Positions 16,687-24,735 of a stretch of DNA of 41,156 bases are shown piece after piece. Positions within the stretch are counted from its first letter, which is position 1. The number at the start of each line of letters is the position of its first letter. Below the pieces are notes generated by a model. It did not search any database. It was not told the DNA's origin and saw only the letters and a program-made list of their open reading frames with translations. Origin of the DNA: Oscillospiraceae bacterium (lineage in GTDB: Bacteria > Bacillota > Clostridia > Oscillospirales > Oscillospiraceae); NCBI GenBank assembly GCA_017622295.1, contig JAGARK010000044.1, positions 1-41,156 on the forward strand. Direction: 5' to 3'. The position numbers were made by a program, and so were the translations under genes.

Positions 16687-18036
16687 TCATTTTGCTGGTT
16701 CGATAAACAGGTACATCGCCAGCCACAGCATCAGCGAAACCGCAAAGAAACATGTCACCAGAGGCTGGAAGAAGCTGAAGCCGAAAATCGCCAGCATCAC
16801 CAGCAGGAAATTTGCCTTCCTACTGATGGAAAGCTTGCTCAGCAGCACCTTGAAGGCGCACAGGGCAATCATCAGAAGATACACGAGCATACCCGGCAAT
16901 CCCAGGGCCAGCCACATCTCCAGGATAAAATTGTGGGGGCTTTCGATGATGGTGTGGACCTCACCGGTCTCACCGAAGGTGAACTCGGCATCAATATCGA
17001 TGGTATGCCGGCCGAAAATGGGATTCTGCCGGATATAGAAAATGGACTTCTCCCACAATATGGCGCGCATATTGTCGCTGTCCGCAGCATTCTGGGCAGC
17101 AGAGGCCTGAGCCTCGTTCATCTGTGTCTCTTCGGTGACGTCCGGAATCTGCTCACCGAGTGTCTCGTCAGAATGGTCGATTCGCTGCTCCAGATGCAGA
17201 GCGGGGAACATGGTATCCGTCACCCGGTAGAAATTGTACTCAGCGTCATAGATGTTCAGCGCGATAATGGAAGCCACCAGCGCAGCCACTGCCGCTGCCA
17301 TAATCAAAAACACTTTCACAGACTTCCAGGTGATTCGATTGACCAGGAAGTAGGACACAGCAGCAATCACGGGACACAGACACACAGCAATTCTCGAACC
17401 GGAGAACAGGGAGAAGCAGGTGATGGCGAGCACATTGAAAATGCCCATCGCCTTCACTGCAATGACTTTTTTTCTGCACTCGCTCTGGTAGGACGCCAAA
17501 AAAGCGATGAGCATCGGCAGCGCCGCCAGAGCGAAGCAGAGGTAAATATTGATGTTTTTCAGACCCTTGATCTGCCGGAAGCTGTGAGAAACCCCAAACA
17601 GGCTGTAGATCTGATAAAGATTGACAAGCGTCAGAAAGAAAAACACAGCCAATGCCACCGTTTTTCTCTCGATTTTATACTGTCTTAACAGCAATACCAG
17701 AATGATCGGGAACACCAGAACGCGGAACACGATGAAGCCGCCGGTAATGGTACCGGCATAGACATAGCGATAGAGCGTCAGGACCACAAACCAGACCCCG
17801 AACAGCGCCAGAAGCACAAATTCCAGGGCCTTGAGCTGTATTTTCTGTTTTGTGATCAGAATATGCACACACGCGCCGCAGAAGAGCGCAATCAGAAAAT
17901 ACTCCACCACATAAATGTGCATGGTGCTGCCCGCCAGGGACAGGGGCTGAACAAGCTGCGTAAAGAGCAGACTGAGGAACACAACCAGGAACCCCCAGGT
18001 CTGACGCTGCTTCAGATGATCCCACAATTTCGGCAT
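16687..18036 (-). CDS. Wzy-like O-antigen/polysaccharide polymerase or ligase family
   Basis: This polytopic membrane protein of 449 residues has about 10-12 hydrophobic segments and one large extracytoplasmic loop. That loop has acidic, Gln-rich sequence in the middle (about residues 270-330) and ends in ENPHN-like text, here ESPHNFILEMWLALGLPGML. This His-Asn motif before a helix is typical of the Wzy_C/O-antigen ligase superfamily. In this setting it most likely joins repeat units. An earlier in-frame start at 18069 would overlap the upstream gene by 26 nt. I prefer the ATG at 18036, with AGGAAAGGA upstream, though the spacing is long. Confidence 0.82.
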   Translation of the reverse strand: MPKLWDHLKQRQTWGFLVVFLSLLFTQLVQPLSLAGSTMHIYVVEYFLIALFCGACVHILITKQKIQLKALEFVLLALFGVWFVVLTLYRYVYAGTITGGFIVFRVLVFPIILVLLLRQYKIERKTVALAVFFFLTLVNLYQIYSLFGVSHSFRQIKGLKNINIYLCFALAALPMLIAFLASYQSECRKKVIAVKAMGIFNVLAITCFSLFSGSRIAVCLCPVIAAVSYFLVNRITWKSVKVFLIMAAAVAALVASIIALNIYDAEYNFYRVTDTMFPALHLEQRIDHSDETLGEQIPDVTEETQMNEAQASAAQNAADSDNMRAILWEKSIFYIRQNPIFGRHTIDIDAEFTFGETGEVHTIIESPHNFILEMWLALGLPGMLVYLLMIALCAFKVLLSKLSISRKANFLLVMLAIFGFSFFQPLVTCFFAVSLMLWLAMYLFIEPAK

Positions 18037-18043
18037 AGCTGCT

Positions 18044-19282
18044 TCAATCCTTTCCTCGATAGCCCACAAGATTCAAAATCCGTCCGGACTGGGCCACATT
18101 ATTCTTCCGGTTCAGCACAAACTCTCTTGCCGCGATGCCCTTTTCGTGAAGAGTGGCGGGAGTCGCCGCCAGCACCTTCTCCAGGGCAGCGGTCACATCC
18201 GCGGCGGTATTGCCGTCAATGGTATAGACATAGTCGTAATACTCCTGGGGCATGCCCAGCAGTCTGGTGGTCAGCACTGGGGTGCCGGAGACCATATACT
18301 CCATATTCTTGGAGGGGAAGGAATACCGGGCAAACTCCATATCCGCCGGTCTGGCGTTGACCAGCACCGTGGCCCGCAGCTCCTTCTCCACCGCCGCTTG
18401 CAGCGGGATCATGCCGCCGAAGCAGATTCGGTTGTCGATCTGAGCTGCCTGCTCGATATCCCCGGCATAGTCGCCGGCACCGAAAATCCACAGCCTGACA
18501 TCCGGATTGGGATATGCCATAAAGCCCTCCACCAGATTCTTCAGGCCATACTGGGCCCGCAGTGCGCCGGCGTACATAACCGTTTTATAGGGCTCCTTGT
18601 TTTCCAGATGGTTGGGCATTTCCTGCATGTTGACGTCCACAAGACCCTCCATGACAATATAGGGCTTGCCCAGCTTGTTCACGACGGGATTCATCTGCTC
18701 CGTCAATAGGATGAAGGAGTCCAGCTTCCTGTAGCTGTTCACCGCGATCTTGCGGACCATGCGTCGCAGGAAGCTGACCTTGCCGGTACTGCTGGCATCC
18801 TGCACATCTGCCATATACTCATAAAGATCGCAGAAGATGGCGGAAACATGGCAGCCGGAGGCACCCCTTGCCGCCAGGACGAAGGGATGGGCCGTCACAT
18901 AGGCGGCGTCCATCACGATGGCCCGCTCCTTGCCCCGGGTAGCTTGCAGCCACTTGCGGGTCTTGAAGAAGAAGCCCAGACCCACCATCAGATGCTTGGC
19001 AACGGGCAGGTTGATGAAGCTAAGATGCTCATAGCTCAGGTTATCCGCCGCCCGCTCCTTCCGGTTGGGCCAGAAAAAGCCTCTGTGGCTTCTGCTGCCC
19101 ACATTTCTGCCGACCAGGGAGGTAATATTCACATCCTCACGGGTCCGCATACCGTTCAGAATCAGCGTATGGAATTTGAAGCCGGATTCGTTCATGCCAT
19201 AGACAAATCCGCTTTTATACTGTGCTTTGATGTGTTCAAACTCACCCGGAGACGGGACTGAAGAAATATACAGGATCTCCAA
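18044..19282 (-). CDS. GT4-family glycosyltransferase
   Basis: The 412-residue protein looks like a GT-B glycosyltransferase. It has an N-terminal MEILYISSVPSPGEFEHIKAQ and a middle segment VMYAGALRAQYGLKNLVEGF, where the C-terminal donor-binding domain starts. After it come LWIFGAGDYAGDIEQ, FGGMIPLQAAVEKELRATVLVNARP and FPSKNMEYMVSGTPVLTT. The Ser-Lys-Asn-Met-Glu-Tyr portion stands in for the usual E-x7-E donor motif region. The start codon is TTG at 19282-19280, supported by GGAGG eight bases upstream; no in-frame ATG lies nearby. It shows no close similarity to the other three GTs here, so it probably adds a different sugar. Confidence 0.85.
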   Translation of the reverse strand: MEILYISSVPSPGEFEHIKAQYKSGFVYGMNESGFKFHTLILNGMRTREDVNITSLVGRNVGSRSHRGFFWPNRKERAADNLSYEHLSFINLPVAKHLMVGLGFFFKTRKWLQATRGKERAIVMDAAYVTAHPFVLAARGASGCHVSAIFCDLYEYMADVQDASSTGKVSFLRRMVRKIAVNSYRKLDSFILLTEQMNPVVNKLGKPYIVMEGLVDVNMQEMPNHLENKEPYKTVMYAGALRAQYGLKNLVEGFMAYPNPDVRLWIFGAGDYAGDIEQAAQIDNRICFGGMIPLQAAVEKELRATVLVNARPADMEFARYSFPSKNMEYMVSGTPVLTTRLLGMPQEYYDYVYTIDGNTAADVTAALEKVLAATPATLHEKGIAAREFVLNRKNNVAQSGRILNLVGYRGKD

Positions 19283-19314
19283 ATCCGTTTCCTCCTTTTA
19301 TGAATAATCTAATT

Positions 19315-20415
19315 TCAGCAGTTTTTTACGATCTCGTAAACGCTTTCCACATTGGCGTCCACTGCCGTTCCGCCATATTGATTGACGATCTCCTCGCAGG
19401 CAGTGCCCTTGTACACCACCGCCGGTGTGCCGCAGTACAGAGCCTCCACCGTAGTCATGCCGAAGGTCTCCTCCTGGCTGAAATTGACGAAGAGGTCTGC
19501 GGTCGTATAAATGGCCGCCAGCTGGGCGGCATTGTTGGTCCGCTGAATGCCCAGCACATTTCCCGGCAAGCCTGCGCACTGCTGCTGGCTCAATCCCACC
19601 AGGACGATCACGAACCGGTCATCAAGCATCCCGGCCAGACGCATGAAATCACGCAGACCCTTGCGCTCATCCCACACACTGGCAACACCCAGGATGATTT
19701 TCTTGTTTTCAAGACCATGGTCCTCCCGGAATGTACCGGGGGTGGGCTTAAAAATGCTCCGGTCGATCTTGTTGTAGTGAACCTCCACCGGGTACTGCCC
19801 CAGGAAGCTCTGACGCACCAGATCCGCCAGCCAATGAGATGGGGTGATCAGGGTCATGTTCTGCACCCCGGTAAAGCTTTCGCGCTTTGTTTCAAAATTA
19901 TGGTAGCTGTTGTCCCGCAGGACACTGGCGGGATAGCTGCCCTTCTGGGGACATTCCCGGCAGTGATCCTTCCACCGATCGCATCCGGCCATGGTGAAAT
20001 AGGCACAGTGGCCGGTAAAGGCCCAGCAATCGTGGAGCGTCCATCTGACCTGCAGCTGCTGATGCTTCTTGATCCAGTGGAAGAGCATTTTATAATTGAT
20101 ATAATAGCCGTGAAGATTGTGCAGCCACAGCAAGTCCGGCCGGTAATCCTCCGCCCACTTCAAAAAGGCAGCCGTGGCTGCGCGGGAGCCCAGACCATGG
20201 TCATCGAGCAGTCTGGACCGGACACCATGTACCTTCACGTCCAGATCCGAACCAATGCGAACCGCGTATTTTCTGTATTTTTCAGGCACAAAAGCATCCC
20301 GGCCATAGGCAATTTTACATTCATGACCCTGGGCCTCCAGCTCTGCGGCCAGATCCACACAGATTTTTCCCGTGCTGCCGATGCCGCAGACGGAATTGAT
20401 AAACAATACCTTCAT
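19315..20415 (-). CDS. GT4-family glycosyltransferase with cysteine cluster, short C-terminus
   Basis: A paralogue of the gene at 15418-16668. It starts MKVLFINSVCGIGSTGKICVDL and has the same WTLHDCWAFTGHCAYF cysteine-rich segment with five matching cysteines. It also shares ITPSHWLADLVRQSF and the GT4 donor motif as FSQEETFGMTTVEALYCGTPAVV. At 366 residues it ends soon after this motif and lacks roughly 40 residues of terminal helices present in the paralogue. The stop follows an A6 run; the adjacent frame stays open for ten more codons to 19298. The ATG lies one base after the stop of the upstream WbuB-like gene, so translation is probably coupled. Confidence 0.87.
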   Translation of the reverse strand: MKVLFINSVCGIGSTGKICVDLAAELEAQGHECKIAYGRDAFVPEKYRKYAVRIGSDLDVKVHGVRSRLLDDHGLGSRAATAAFLKWAEDYRPDLLWLHNLHGYYINYKMLFHWIKKHQQLQVRWTLHDCWAFTGHCAYFTMAGCDRWKDHCRECPQKGSYPASVLRDNSYHNFETKRESFTGVQNMTLITPSHWLADLVRQSFLGQYPVEVHYNKIDRSIFKPTPGTFREDHGLENKKIILGVASVWDERKGLRDFMRLAGMLDDRFVIVLVGLSQQQCAGLPGNVLGIQRTNNAAQLAAIYTTADLFVNFSQEETFGMTTVEALYCGTPAVVYKGTACEEIVNQYGGTAVDANVESVYEIVKNC

Positions 20416-20416
20416 C

Positions 20417-21604
20417 TCAGGTACAATGCTCCTTCAGTACACTTTCCAGGTGATCCATAAACATATCCCGGGTAAAATGCTCCAGATAGAACTGCCGGGC
20501 ATTGCGTCCCAGCTGCTCCTTGTTTTCGCAGTCCAGGAACTGCTCCACTGCCCCGGCAAAGCCCCGGGCATCTTCTGCCTTTGCACAGAAGCCGCAGCCG
20601 CTGTCCCGGATCACATTGGGAATTTCTCCGATGGCCGCCGCCACAATGGGCTTCCCCGCCGCCATATAGGTCTGGACCTTTCCGGGCAGGGTCATGGAAA
20701 TAAAGGGATCGGCGGTCAGCGTCACGATCATGGCATCGGCCATGGCGTAATACTTCGGCATCTCCTCCAGGGGCTTGCGTCCGTGGAAGATCACATTTTC
20801 CAGCCTCATATCAGAAGCCAGCTTTTTCAGGTTTTCAAGCTCAGAGCCGTCGCCGACGATGTGCCAGCGCAGATTTCTGCGGTGCTCCAGAAGCTTGGCT
20901 GCCTCCAGCACCGTACCCAGACTCTGGGCAGCGCCCACATTGCCCGCAAAGACCAGATTCACGAAGCCGTCCTCCTCCCGGGCGGGCTGAACGCCGAACA
21001 GGGAGTCCGCATATTGGGGCAGATATTCCACCCGGTCACCGGAGATTCCGAACTGATCCTCGAAATACTCCGTAAACATCCGGGAGGTAACCAGAATCTT
21101 GTCCGCCTTGCGGTAAAGCTTCCGGGAAATCCATCCGAACACTTTATAGATCGGAGAGGACTCCTTCACACCGCCGGCCGCCAGACTGGCGGGCCAGAGG
21201 TCCATGCAGTAAAGCACTGTCTTTTTACCGTGCTTTTTGCCATAGGCCAGCGCAGCGTTTACCATCATCACCGGGGAAGTCTGGTTGGTGTACACCACGT
21301 CAAAGTCTTCCTTCAGCCCCAGCACATGGAGCGTAGAAGAGATCGGATAGCTGAAATAATTCAGCAGCCGAAACACCAGATTCTGCCTTCTGCCGATGGT
21401 GAAGGTCCGGGTGATCTTGACGCCGTTTCGGACCTGACTGCGGTTTCTGCCCCGGCGGTATTCGTTATAAATATATCCCATGGGATAATTGGGAACGCCG
21501 GTCACCACATGGACGGTGTGTCCCCTCTTTACCAACTCCTCACAGGTATCCTCCAGAGGATAGGGCTCCGGCCAATAGTGCTGGCAGACCACAAGAATCT
21601 TCAT
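20417..21604 (-). CDS. WbuB-like GT4 glycosyltransferase, candidate L-FucNAc transferase
   Basis: The 395-residue protein opens MKILVVCQHYWPEPYPLEDTC and has TGVPNYPMGYIYNEYRRG, VYTNQTSPVMM and YCMDLWPASL. The C-terminal half has VFAGNVGAAQSLGTVLEA and TLPGKVQTYMAAGKPIVAA. These are marks of the WbuB/CapL-like subfamily of GT4. WbuB of E. coli O26 transfers L-FucNAc to a lipid-linked amino sugar. Because the same operon makes UDP-L-FucNAc, I infer that this is the L-FucNAc transferase acting second in repeat-unit assembly. The ATG follows AAGGAAAAC. The family is secure, the sugar is inference. Confidence 0.88.
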   Translation of the reverse strand: MKILVVCQHYWPEPYPLEDTCEELVKRGHTVHVVTGVPNYPMGYIYNEYRRGRNRSQVRNGVKITRTFTIGRRQNLVFRLLNYFSYPISSTLHVLGLKEDFDVVYTNQTSPVMMVNAALAYGKKHGKKTVLYCMDLWPASLAAGGVKESSPIYKVFGWISRKLYRKADKILVTSRMFTEYFEDQFGISGDRVEYLPQYADSLFGVQPAREEDGFVNLVFAGNVGAAQSLGTVLEAAKLLEHRRNLRWHIVGDGSELENLKKLASDMRLENVIFHGRKPLEEMPKYYAMADAMIVTLTADPFISMTLPGKVQTYMAAGKPIVAAAIGEIPNVIRDSGCGFCAKAEDARGFAGAVEQFLDCENKEQLGRNARQFYLEHFTRDMFMDHLESVLKEHCT

Positions 21605-21615
21605 AAGCGTTTTCC

Positions 21616-23052
21616 TTACTTTCCGGAAGTGACCATCTGATTCTCTTCCGTTTTTTCCCGGTTCAAATCGTCCAGCATCTCCTGCTTCAGCCGCTCCAGC
21701 TCCTGAAGCTTGTCGAAACCTTCGGTACTTTCCTTCTTCAGCATGATCCGGATGGTCATCAAAATCAGCTTGATATCCATCATGAACGAATAATTCTCGA
21801 TATACAGCAGGTCCAGGCGCAGCTTATCGTAGGGAGACGTGTTATACTTGCCGTAAATCTGGGCATAGCCCGTCAGACCGCCCTTGACCTTCAGCCGGAA
21901 GTCAAACTCAGGGATCTCCCTGGAGTACATTTCCATGTGCTCCACCCGCTCGGGCCGGGGACCGACAATGCTCATATCGCCCTTGAGAATGTTGATCAGC
22001 TGAGGCAGCTCATCAATTCGGGTAGCGCGAGTGAAGGCGCCGACCTTGGTGATTCTGGGGTCATGGTCCGTGGCGGGGATGGAATGGCCTTCCTTTTCCG
22101 CATTCACGATCATGCTTCTGAACTTCAGGATATCAAAGACCTTGCCGTCCAGGGACATGCGCTTCTGGGTATAGAACACAGGTCCGCCGTCCTCGATCTT
22201 GATGGCAATGGCCACGCACAGCATAATGGGCGCTGCGACTACCATCGCCAGAGAGCAGACCACCACGTCAAATATTCTCTTATAAACCCGCTGGGGCAGC
22301 GTCATGCCTCTGCCCTTGACCAGCAGCAGGGGCGTGTCGAACAGATTGATGCTCTTGGCGCCACGGATGATGATGTCGGACACCTTCGGGGCAACATAGG
22401 CTCTGATGCCGTTGCGGTAGCAGAACTTCAGAATATCATTGCGCTTTTCGGCGGAGATGTCGTTGATGACCACCGCGTCATACTGAAGGATCTGCTCACA
22501 GATATAGTCCATGCCCTGCTCTACGCTGATCAGCTTTCTGATCCGATACTTGTCGGAACGGGTGTCCATCTTCAGCTTCAGAGTCAGCGCCTCGCTGCTG
22601 CCGTAGATCATTACCATCTTCTTGGGGACATACAGTCTGTGGTAGACCACGGAATAGCAATAGCAGCAAACCAGGGCAACCACCACCTCGATCACCAGCA
22701 GCACTATCATGGGCAGGGGATTGATAACCACATTGGCAATCAGGCAAAGCTGCCAATAGGTAATGAAATTCGCAATCGCCAGGGCAATGCACTGGGAGAT
22801 CAGAACATTCGACAGACGCAGATAGCCGAACTTAAAGCCGTCGTAATTAAAAAACAGCACCAGCGTCAGCATCGCGTAAATGCCGACCAGGACATATTTT
22901 CCGTTGCCGTAGTAGGCAGGGAACGTACCTTCGGCATAGCCATGACGCCAAATAAAGTAGTAAAGCAGTGTTACAATCGTGACCTCCAGGAAGCCTTCGA
23001 CACCGCGGATCGTACTCTTGACGCCATCCAGGTTTCTCTTATGTGTATACAC
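21616..23052 (-). CDS. polyprenyl glycosylphosphotransferase (priming sugar transferase)
   Basis: This membrane enzyme starts the repeat unit by moving a sugar-1-phosphate from a nucleotide sugar to undecaprenyl phosphate. The 478-residue protein has four to five N-terminal hydrophobic helices and a central CoA-binding-like domain (about residues 130-250). The catalytic bacterial sugar transferase domain contains KRIFDVVVCSLAMV, FDILKFRSM, RATRIDELPQLINILKGDMSIVGPRPE and GLTGYAQIYGKYNTSPYDKLRLDLLYI. The length and architecture match WbaP/WcaJ-type enzymes. The start is GTG at 23052-23050 with a weak GAGAGA site, so the start is less certain than the rest. It is the first gene of the operon. 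Which sugar it uses cannot be decided. Confidence 0.92.
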   Translation of the reverse strand: MYTHKRNLDGVKSTIRGVEGFLEVTIVTLLYYFIWRHGYAEGTFPAYYGNGKYVLVGIYAMLTLVLFFNYDGFKFGYLRLSNVLISQCIALAIANFITYWQLCLIANVVINPLPMIVLLVIEVVVALVCCYCYSVVYHRLYVPKKMVMIYGSSEALTLKLKMDTRSDKYRIRKLISVEQGMDYICEQILQYDAVVINDISAEKRNDILKFCYRNGIRAYVAPKVSDIIIRGAKSINLFDTPLLLVKGRGMTLPQRVYKRIFDVVVCSLAMVVAAPIMLCVAIAIKIEDGGPVFYTQKRMSLDGKVFDILKFRSMIVNAEKEGHSIPATDHDPRITKVGAFTRATRIDELPQLINILKGDMSIVGPRPERVEHMEMYSREIPEFDFRLKVKGGLTGYAQIYGKYNTSPYDKLRLDLLYIENYSFMMDIKLILMTIRIMLKKESTEGFDKLQELERLKQEMLDDLNREKTEENQMVTSGK

Positions 23053-23145
23053 AGGAATCTCTCACTCTCTTATTGTTCTCTCGACACGGATTGATATCAT
23101 GGGCACTTATAGTCATCCCATTATGGTCATACAATCCTAGGGTAT

Positions 23146-23174
23146 AGTTTAACTCATTCTTATGTTATTGTCAA
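23146..23174 (-). promoter_or_regulatory. sigma-A promoter of the polysaccharide operon
   Basis: On the minus strand TTGACA (23174-23169), a 17-bp spacer and TAAACT (23151-23146) lie about 95 bp upstream of the priming transferase. The predicted leader of about 87 nt contains a GGATTG/CAATCC inverted repeat and a CCATTATGG dyad, but no terminator-like structure. The eleven downstream genes have gaps of about 30 bp or less and no further strong promoter that I can see, so this probably drives the whole locus. Confidence 0.8.
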
Positions 23175-23275
23175 CAAGAGCACCCCGTCTTATCAGGGGC
23201 AAACATTTGTCTTTAATGGAAAATTAAGAATTTTGACACATATTTTGCGCTGCTGCCTGCGAAAGATTCCCAATT

Positions 23276-23320
23276 ATAAAAAGCAGCCTCCGCGGATGGT
23301 CTCATCGGCGAAGGCTGCTT
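23276..23320 (-). terminator. intrinsic terminator of the NahK-like gene
   Basis: AAGCAGCCT (23281-23289) pairs with AGGCTGCTT (23312-23320). The inner CGC-GATG/CATC-GCG portion extends this to one long hairpin with a 4-nt loop. In the minus-strand RNA a U5 run follows directly. It lies a few bases after the stop codon and isolates the kinase gene from the polysaccharide promoter. Confidence 0.88.
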
Positions 23321-23324
23321 TATA

Positions 23325-24428
23325 TTATGATTTTGCTTTGGCGTGTTCAACACACTGTCTGACGATCTGCTCCATCTCAGCCATGTGCAGCTGCATATCC
23401 TTGGCCAGCGCGATCTGGCAGCGGGTGCGAACCAGATTGTGCTCCTCATACTTGATGTTGAAGTAGGGATCGCCCAGAATATAGTCCGCCAGGAATCTGG
23501 TGGACAGCTCGGCGGTCAGCGTAAAGCAGCTCAGCGCCAGCGTGTCAATCTCAGCGGGAGTCAGGGTATCGGCGGTCATCTCCAGGAAGCCCTCGGCAAA
23601 GGAACGGAAAACCTCCAGGTCCACGCCTGCCTTTTCATACCCGGGGAAATCCTCGGAAACCTTGTTCGCGGCAAAGCGGATGGCATCACCGAAGTCGTGA
23701 CCCACCAGACCGGGCATCACGGTATCCAGATCGATAACCACCAGTGCGGTGTTGTCATCGGGATTGAAGAGGACATTGTTGATCTTGGTATCGTTGTGGG
23801 TGACCCGCAGAGGGAGTTTGCCCTCATTGAACAGGTCCGTCAGCTTGCAGGCCAGATCCTCCACGCTCAGCAGATACGCGATATCCTCCTGTACCTCTGC
23901 CACACGGCCCACGGGGTCCGCCGCAATGGCCTGACGCAGCTGCTCATAGCGCTGACGGGTGTTATGGAAGCCGGGGATGGTCTCATAGAGCTGGGTGATG
24001 TCAAAATCGGACAGCTGCATCTGGAATTCACCGAAGGCCTTGCCGGCATTGCAGACCACCTGCTGGTCAATAACGGAGCTGTAGGTGACGGAGGGAATGA
24101 AATTGATCATTCTCCAGAAATTCTTGCCGTCGATGACATAGGTTTTGCGGTCAGCGGTGTGATGGAAATGCAGCGCGATCTTGCCGGTCTTCTTGCTGCG
24201 GATATGCTCGGTAACCTTGTCGATATTCTCCATCAGCTGAACGGGATTGCGGAATGCATAGGTATTGACGTTCTGAATCAGGAAGGACTTGGGCTTGCCG
24301 TTGGGCAGAATGAAACGCACCTCGTAGGTCTTGTTGACATTGCCGACCTGAATGGTCCGGTAACCGACGAAGGTACCTTCAATGCAGAACAGCTTACTGA
24401 CCTGGGCCAGTTTTTTATTCATATCCAT
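23325..24428 (-). CDS. N-acetylhexosamine 1-kinase-like APH-fold phosphotransferase
   Basis: The 367-residue protein has the aminoglycoside phosphotransferase/choline kinase fold. The catalytic loop is HNDTKINN at residues 211-218 and the metal-binding motif is DLDTVMPG at 233-240. This pattern, with the N-terminal YEVRFILPNGKPKSFLIQNVNTYAF, resembles Bifidobacterium NahK, which phosphorylates GlcNAc or GalNAc at C1. Its product could be turned into UDP-HexNAc, the precursor pool for UDP-L-FucNAc, but that link is inferred from position only. It is a single-gene unit with its own promoter and terminator. Either ATG, 24428 or 24422, could be the start. A related sugar or choline kinase activity cannot be excluded. 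Confidence 0.8.
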   Translation of the reverse strand: MDMNKKLAQVSKLFCIEGTFVGYRTIQVGNVNKTYEVRFILPNGKPKSFLIQNVNTYAFRNPVQLMENIDKVTEHIRSKKTGKIALHFHHTADRKTYVIDGKNFWRMINFIPSVTYSSVIDQQVVCNAGKAFGEFQMQLSDFDITQLYETIPGFHNTRQRYEQLRQAIAADPVGRVAEVQEDIAYLLSVEDLACKLTDLFNEGKLPLRVTHNDTKINNVLFNPDDNTALVVIDLDTVMPGLVGHDFGDAIRFAANKVSEDFPGYEKAGVDLEVFRSFAEGFLEMTADTLTPAEIDTLALSCFTLTAELSTRFLADYILGDPYFNIKYEEHNLVRTRCQIALAKDMQLHMAEMEQIVRQCVEHAKAKS

Positions 24429-24507
24429 AGATATCGAAACCTTTCATTAATAAGACTCATTTACAGATCGTTGCCCACATTATCATTGGAGTCTCGGCAA
24501 TTTCGGC

Positions 24508-24520
24508 GGGACAATGTCCC
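24508..24520. promoter_or_regulatory. 13-bp dyad in the NahK leader, candidate operator
   Basis: GGGACAATGTCCC is a perfect palindrome around a central base. It sits roughly 20-30 bases after the predicted start site, a common place for repressor binding. It is followed by a C-run on the plus strand. No regulator gene is nearby, so the assignment is tentative. Confidence 0.4.
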
Positions 24521-24544
24521 CCCCCTTTTCCAGGCAACGCTTTT

Positions 24545-24573
24545 ATTCTATACTATTTCTTCGGTTTTGTCAA
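24545..24573 (-). promoter_or_regulatory. sigma-A promoter of the NahK-like gene
   Basis: On the minus strand TTGACA (24573-24568), a 17-bp spacer and TAGAAT (24550-24545) form a near-consensus promoter. Transcription would start near 24538, giving a leader of about 110 nt before the ATG. Confidence 0.82.
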
Positions 24574-24677
24574 TCAAACGGTGAAATACTGTCATTTTGC
24601 ACCAGAAATTGTTTTGTGCCCCATCGCATTTGATAATTTTTTTGTCAATACATATACGAACCATCTTTTATGTCAAT

Positions 24678-24716
24678 AAAAAAGCAACCCCGGCGGGCTG
24701 GTGAGCGTCCGCCGGG
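24678..24716 (-). terminator. intrinsic terminator of the dprA-to-rnc operon
   Basis: CCCGGCGG (24689-24696) and CCGCCGGG (24709-24716) form a GC-rich 8-bp stem. In the minus-strand RNA a short GGUUGC and then a U6 run follow. It lies about 20 bp after the rnc stop codon and closes the housekeeping operon before the cassette region. Confidence 0.82.
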
Positions 24717-24735
24717 AGGAAAAATACGGGATGTA

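Larger units (their letters stand above)
24429..24735. other. 307-bp gap between rnc and the NahK-like gene
   Basis: This gap holds the rnc terminator on its right side, the NahK promoter in the middle, and a leader of about 110 nt on the left. The leader contains a CGTTGCC/GGCAACG long-range inverted repeat (24469-24475 with 24533-24539), a 13-bp GGGACAATGTCCC dyad at 24508-24520, and a run of eight C. No open frame here looks coding. Confidence 0.7.

Noticed and set aside
15337-17688. A plus-strand open frame of 783 codons opposite two glycan genes
   Set aside because: It crosses two real minus-strand genes and their junction. No family is recognisable.
23053-23145. Attenuator or antitermination site in the polysaccharide leader
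   Set aside because: Only short dyads are visible, and no terminator with a U-run. Evidence is too weak to call one.
24643-24676. Two extra TTGACA boxes in the rnc-NahK gap
   Set aside because: Neither has a convincing -10 box at 16-18 bp. One overlaps the U-run of the rnc terminator.
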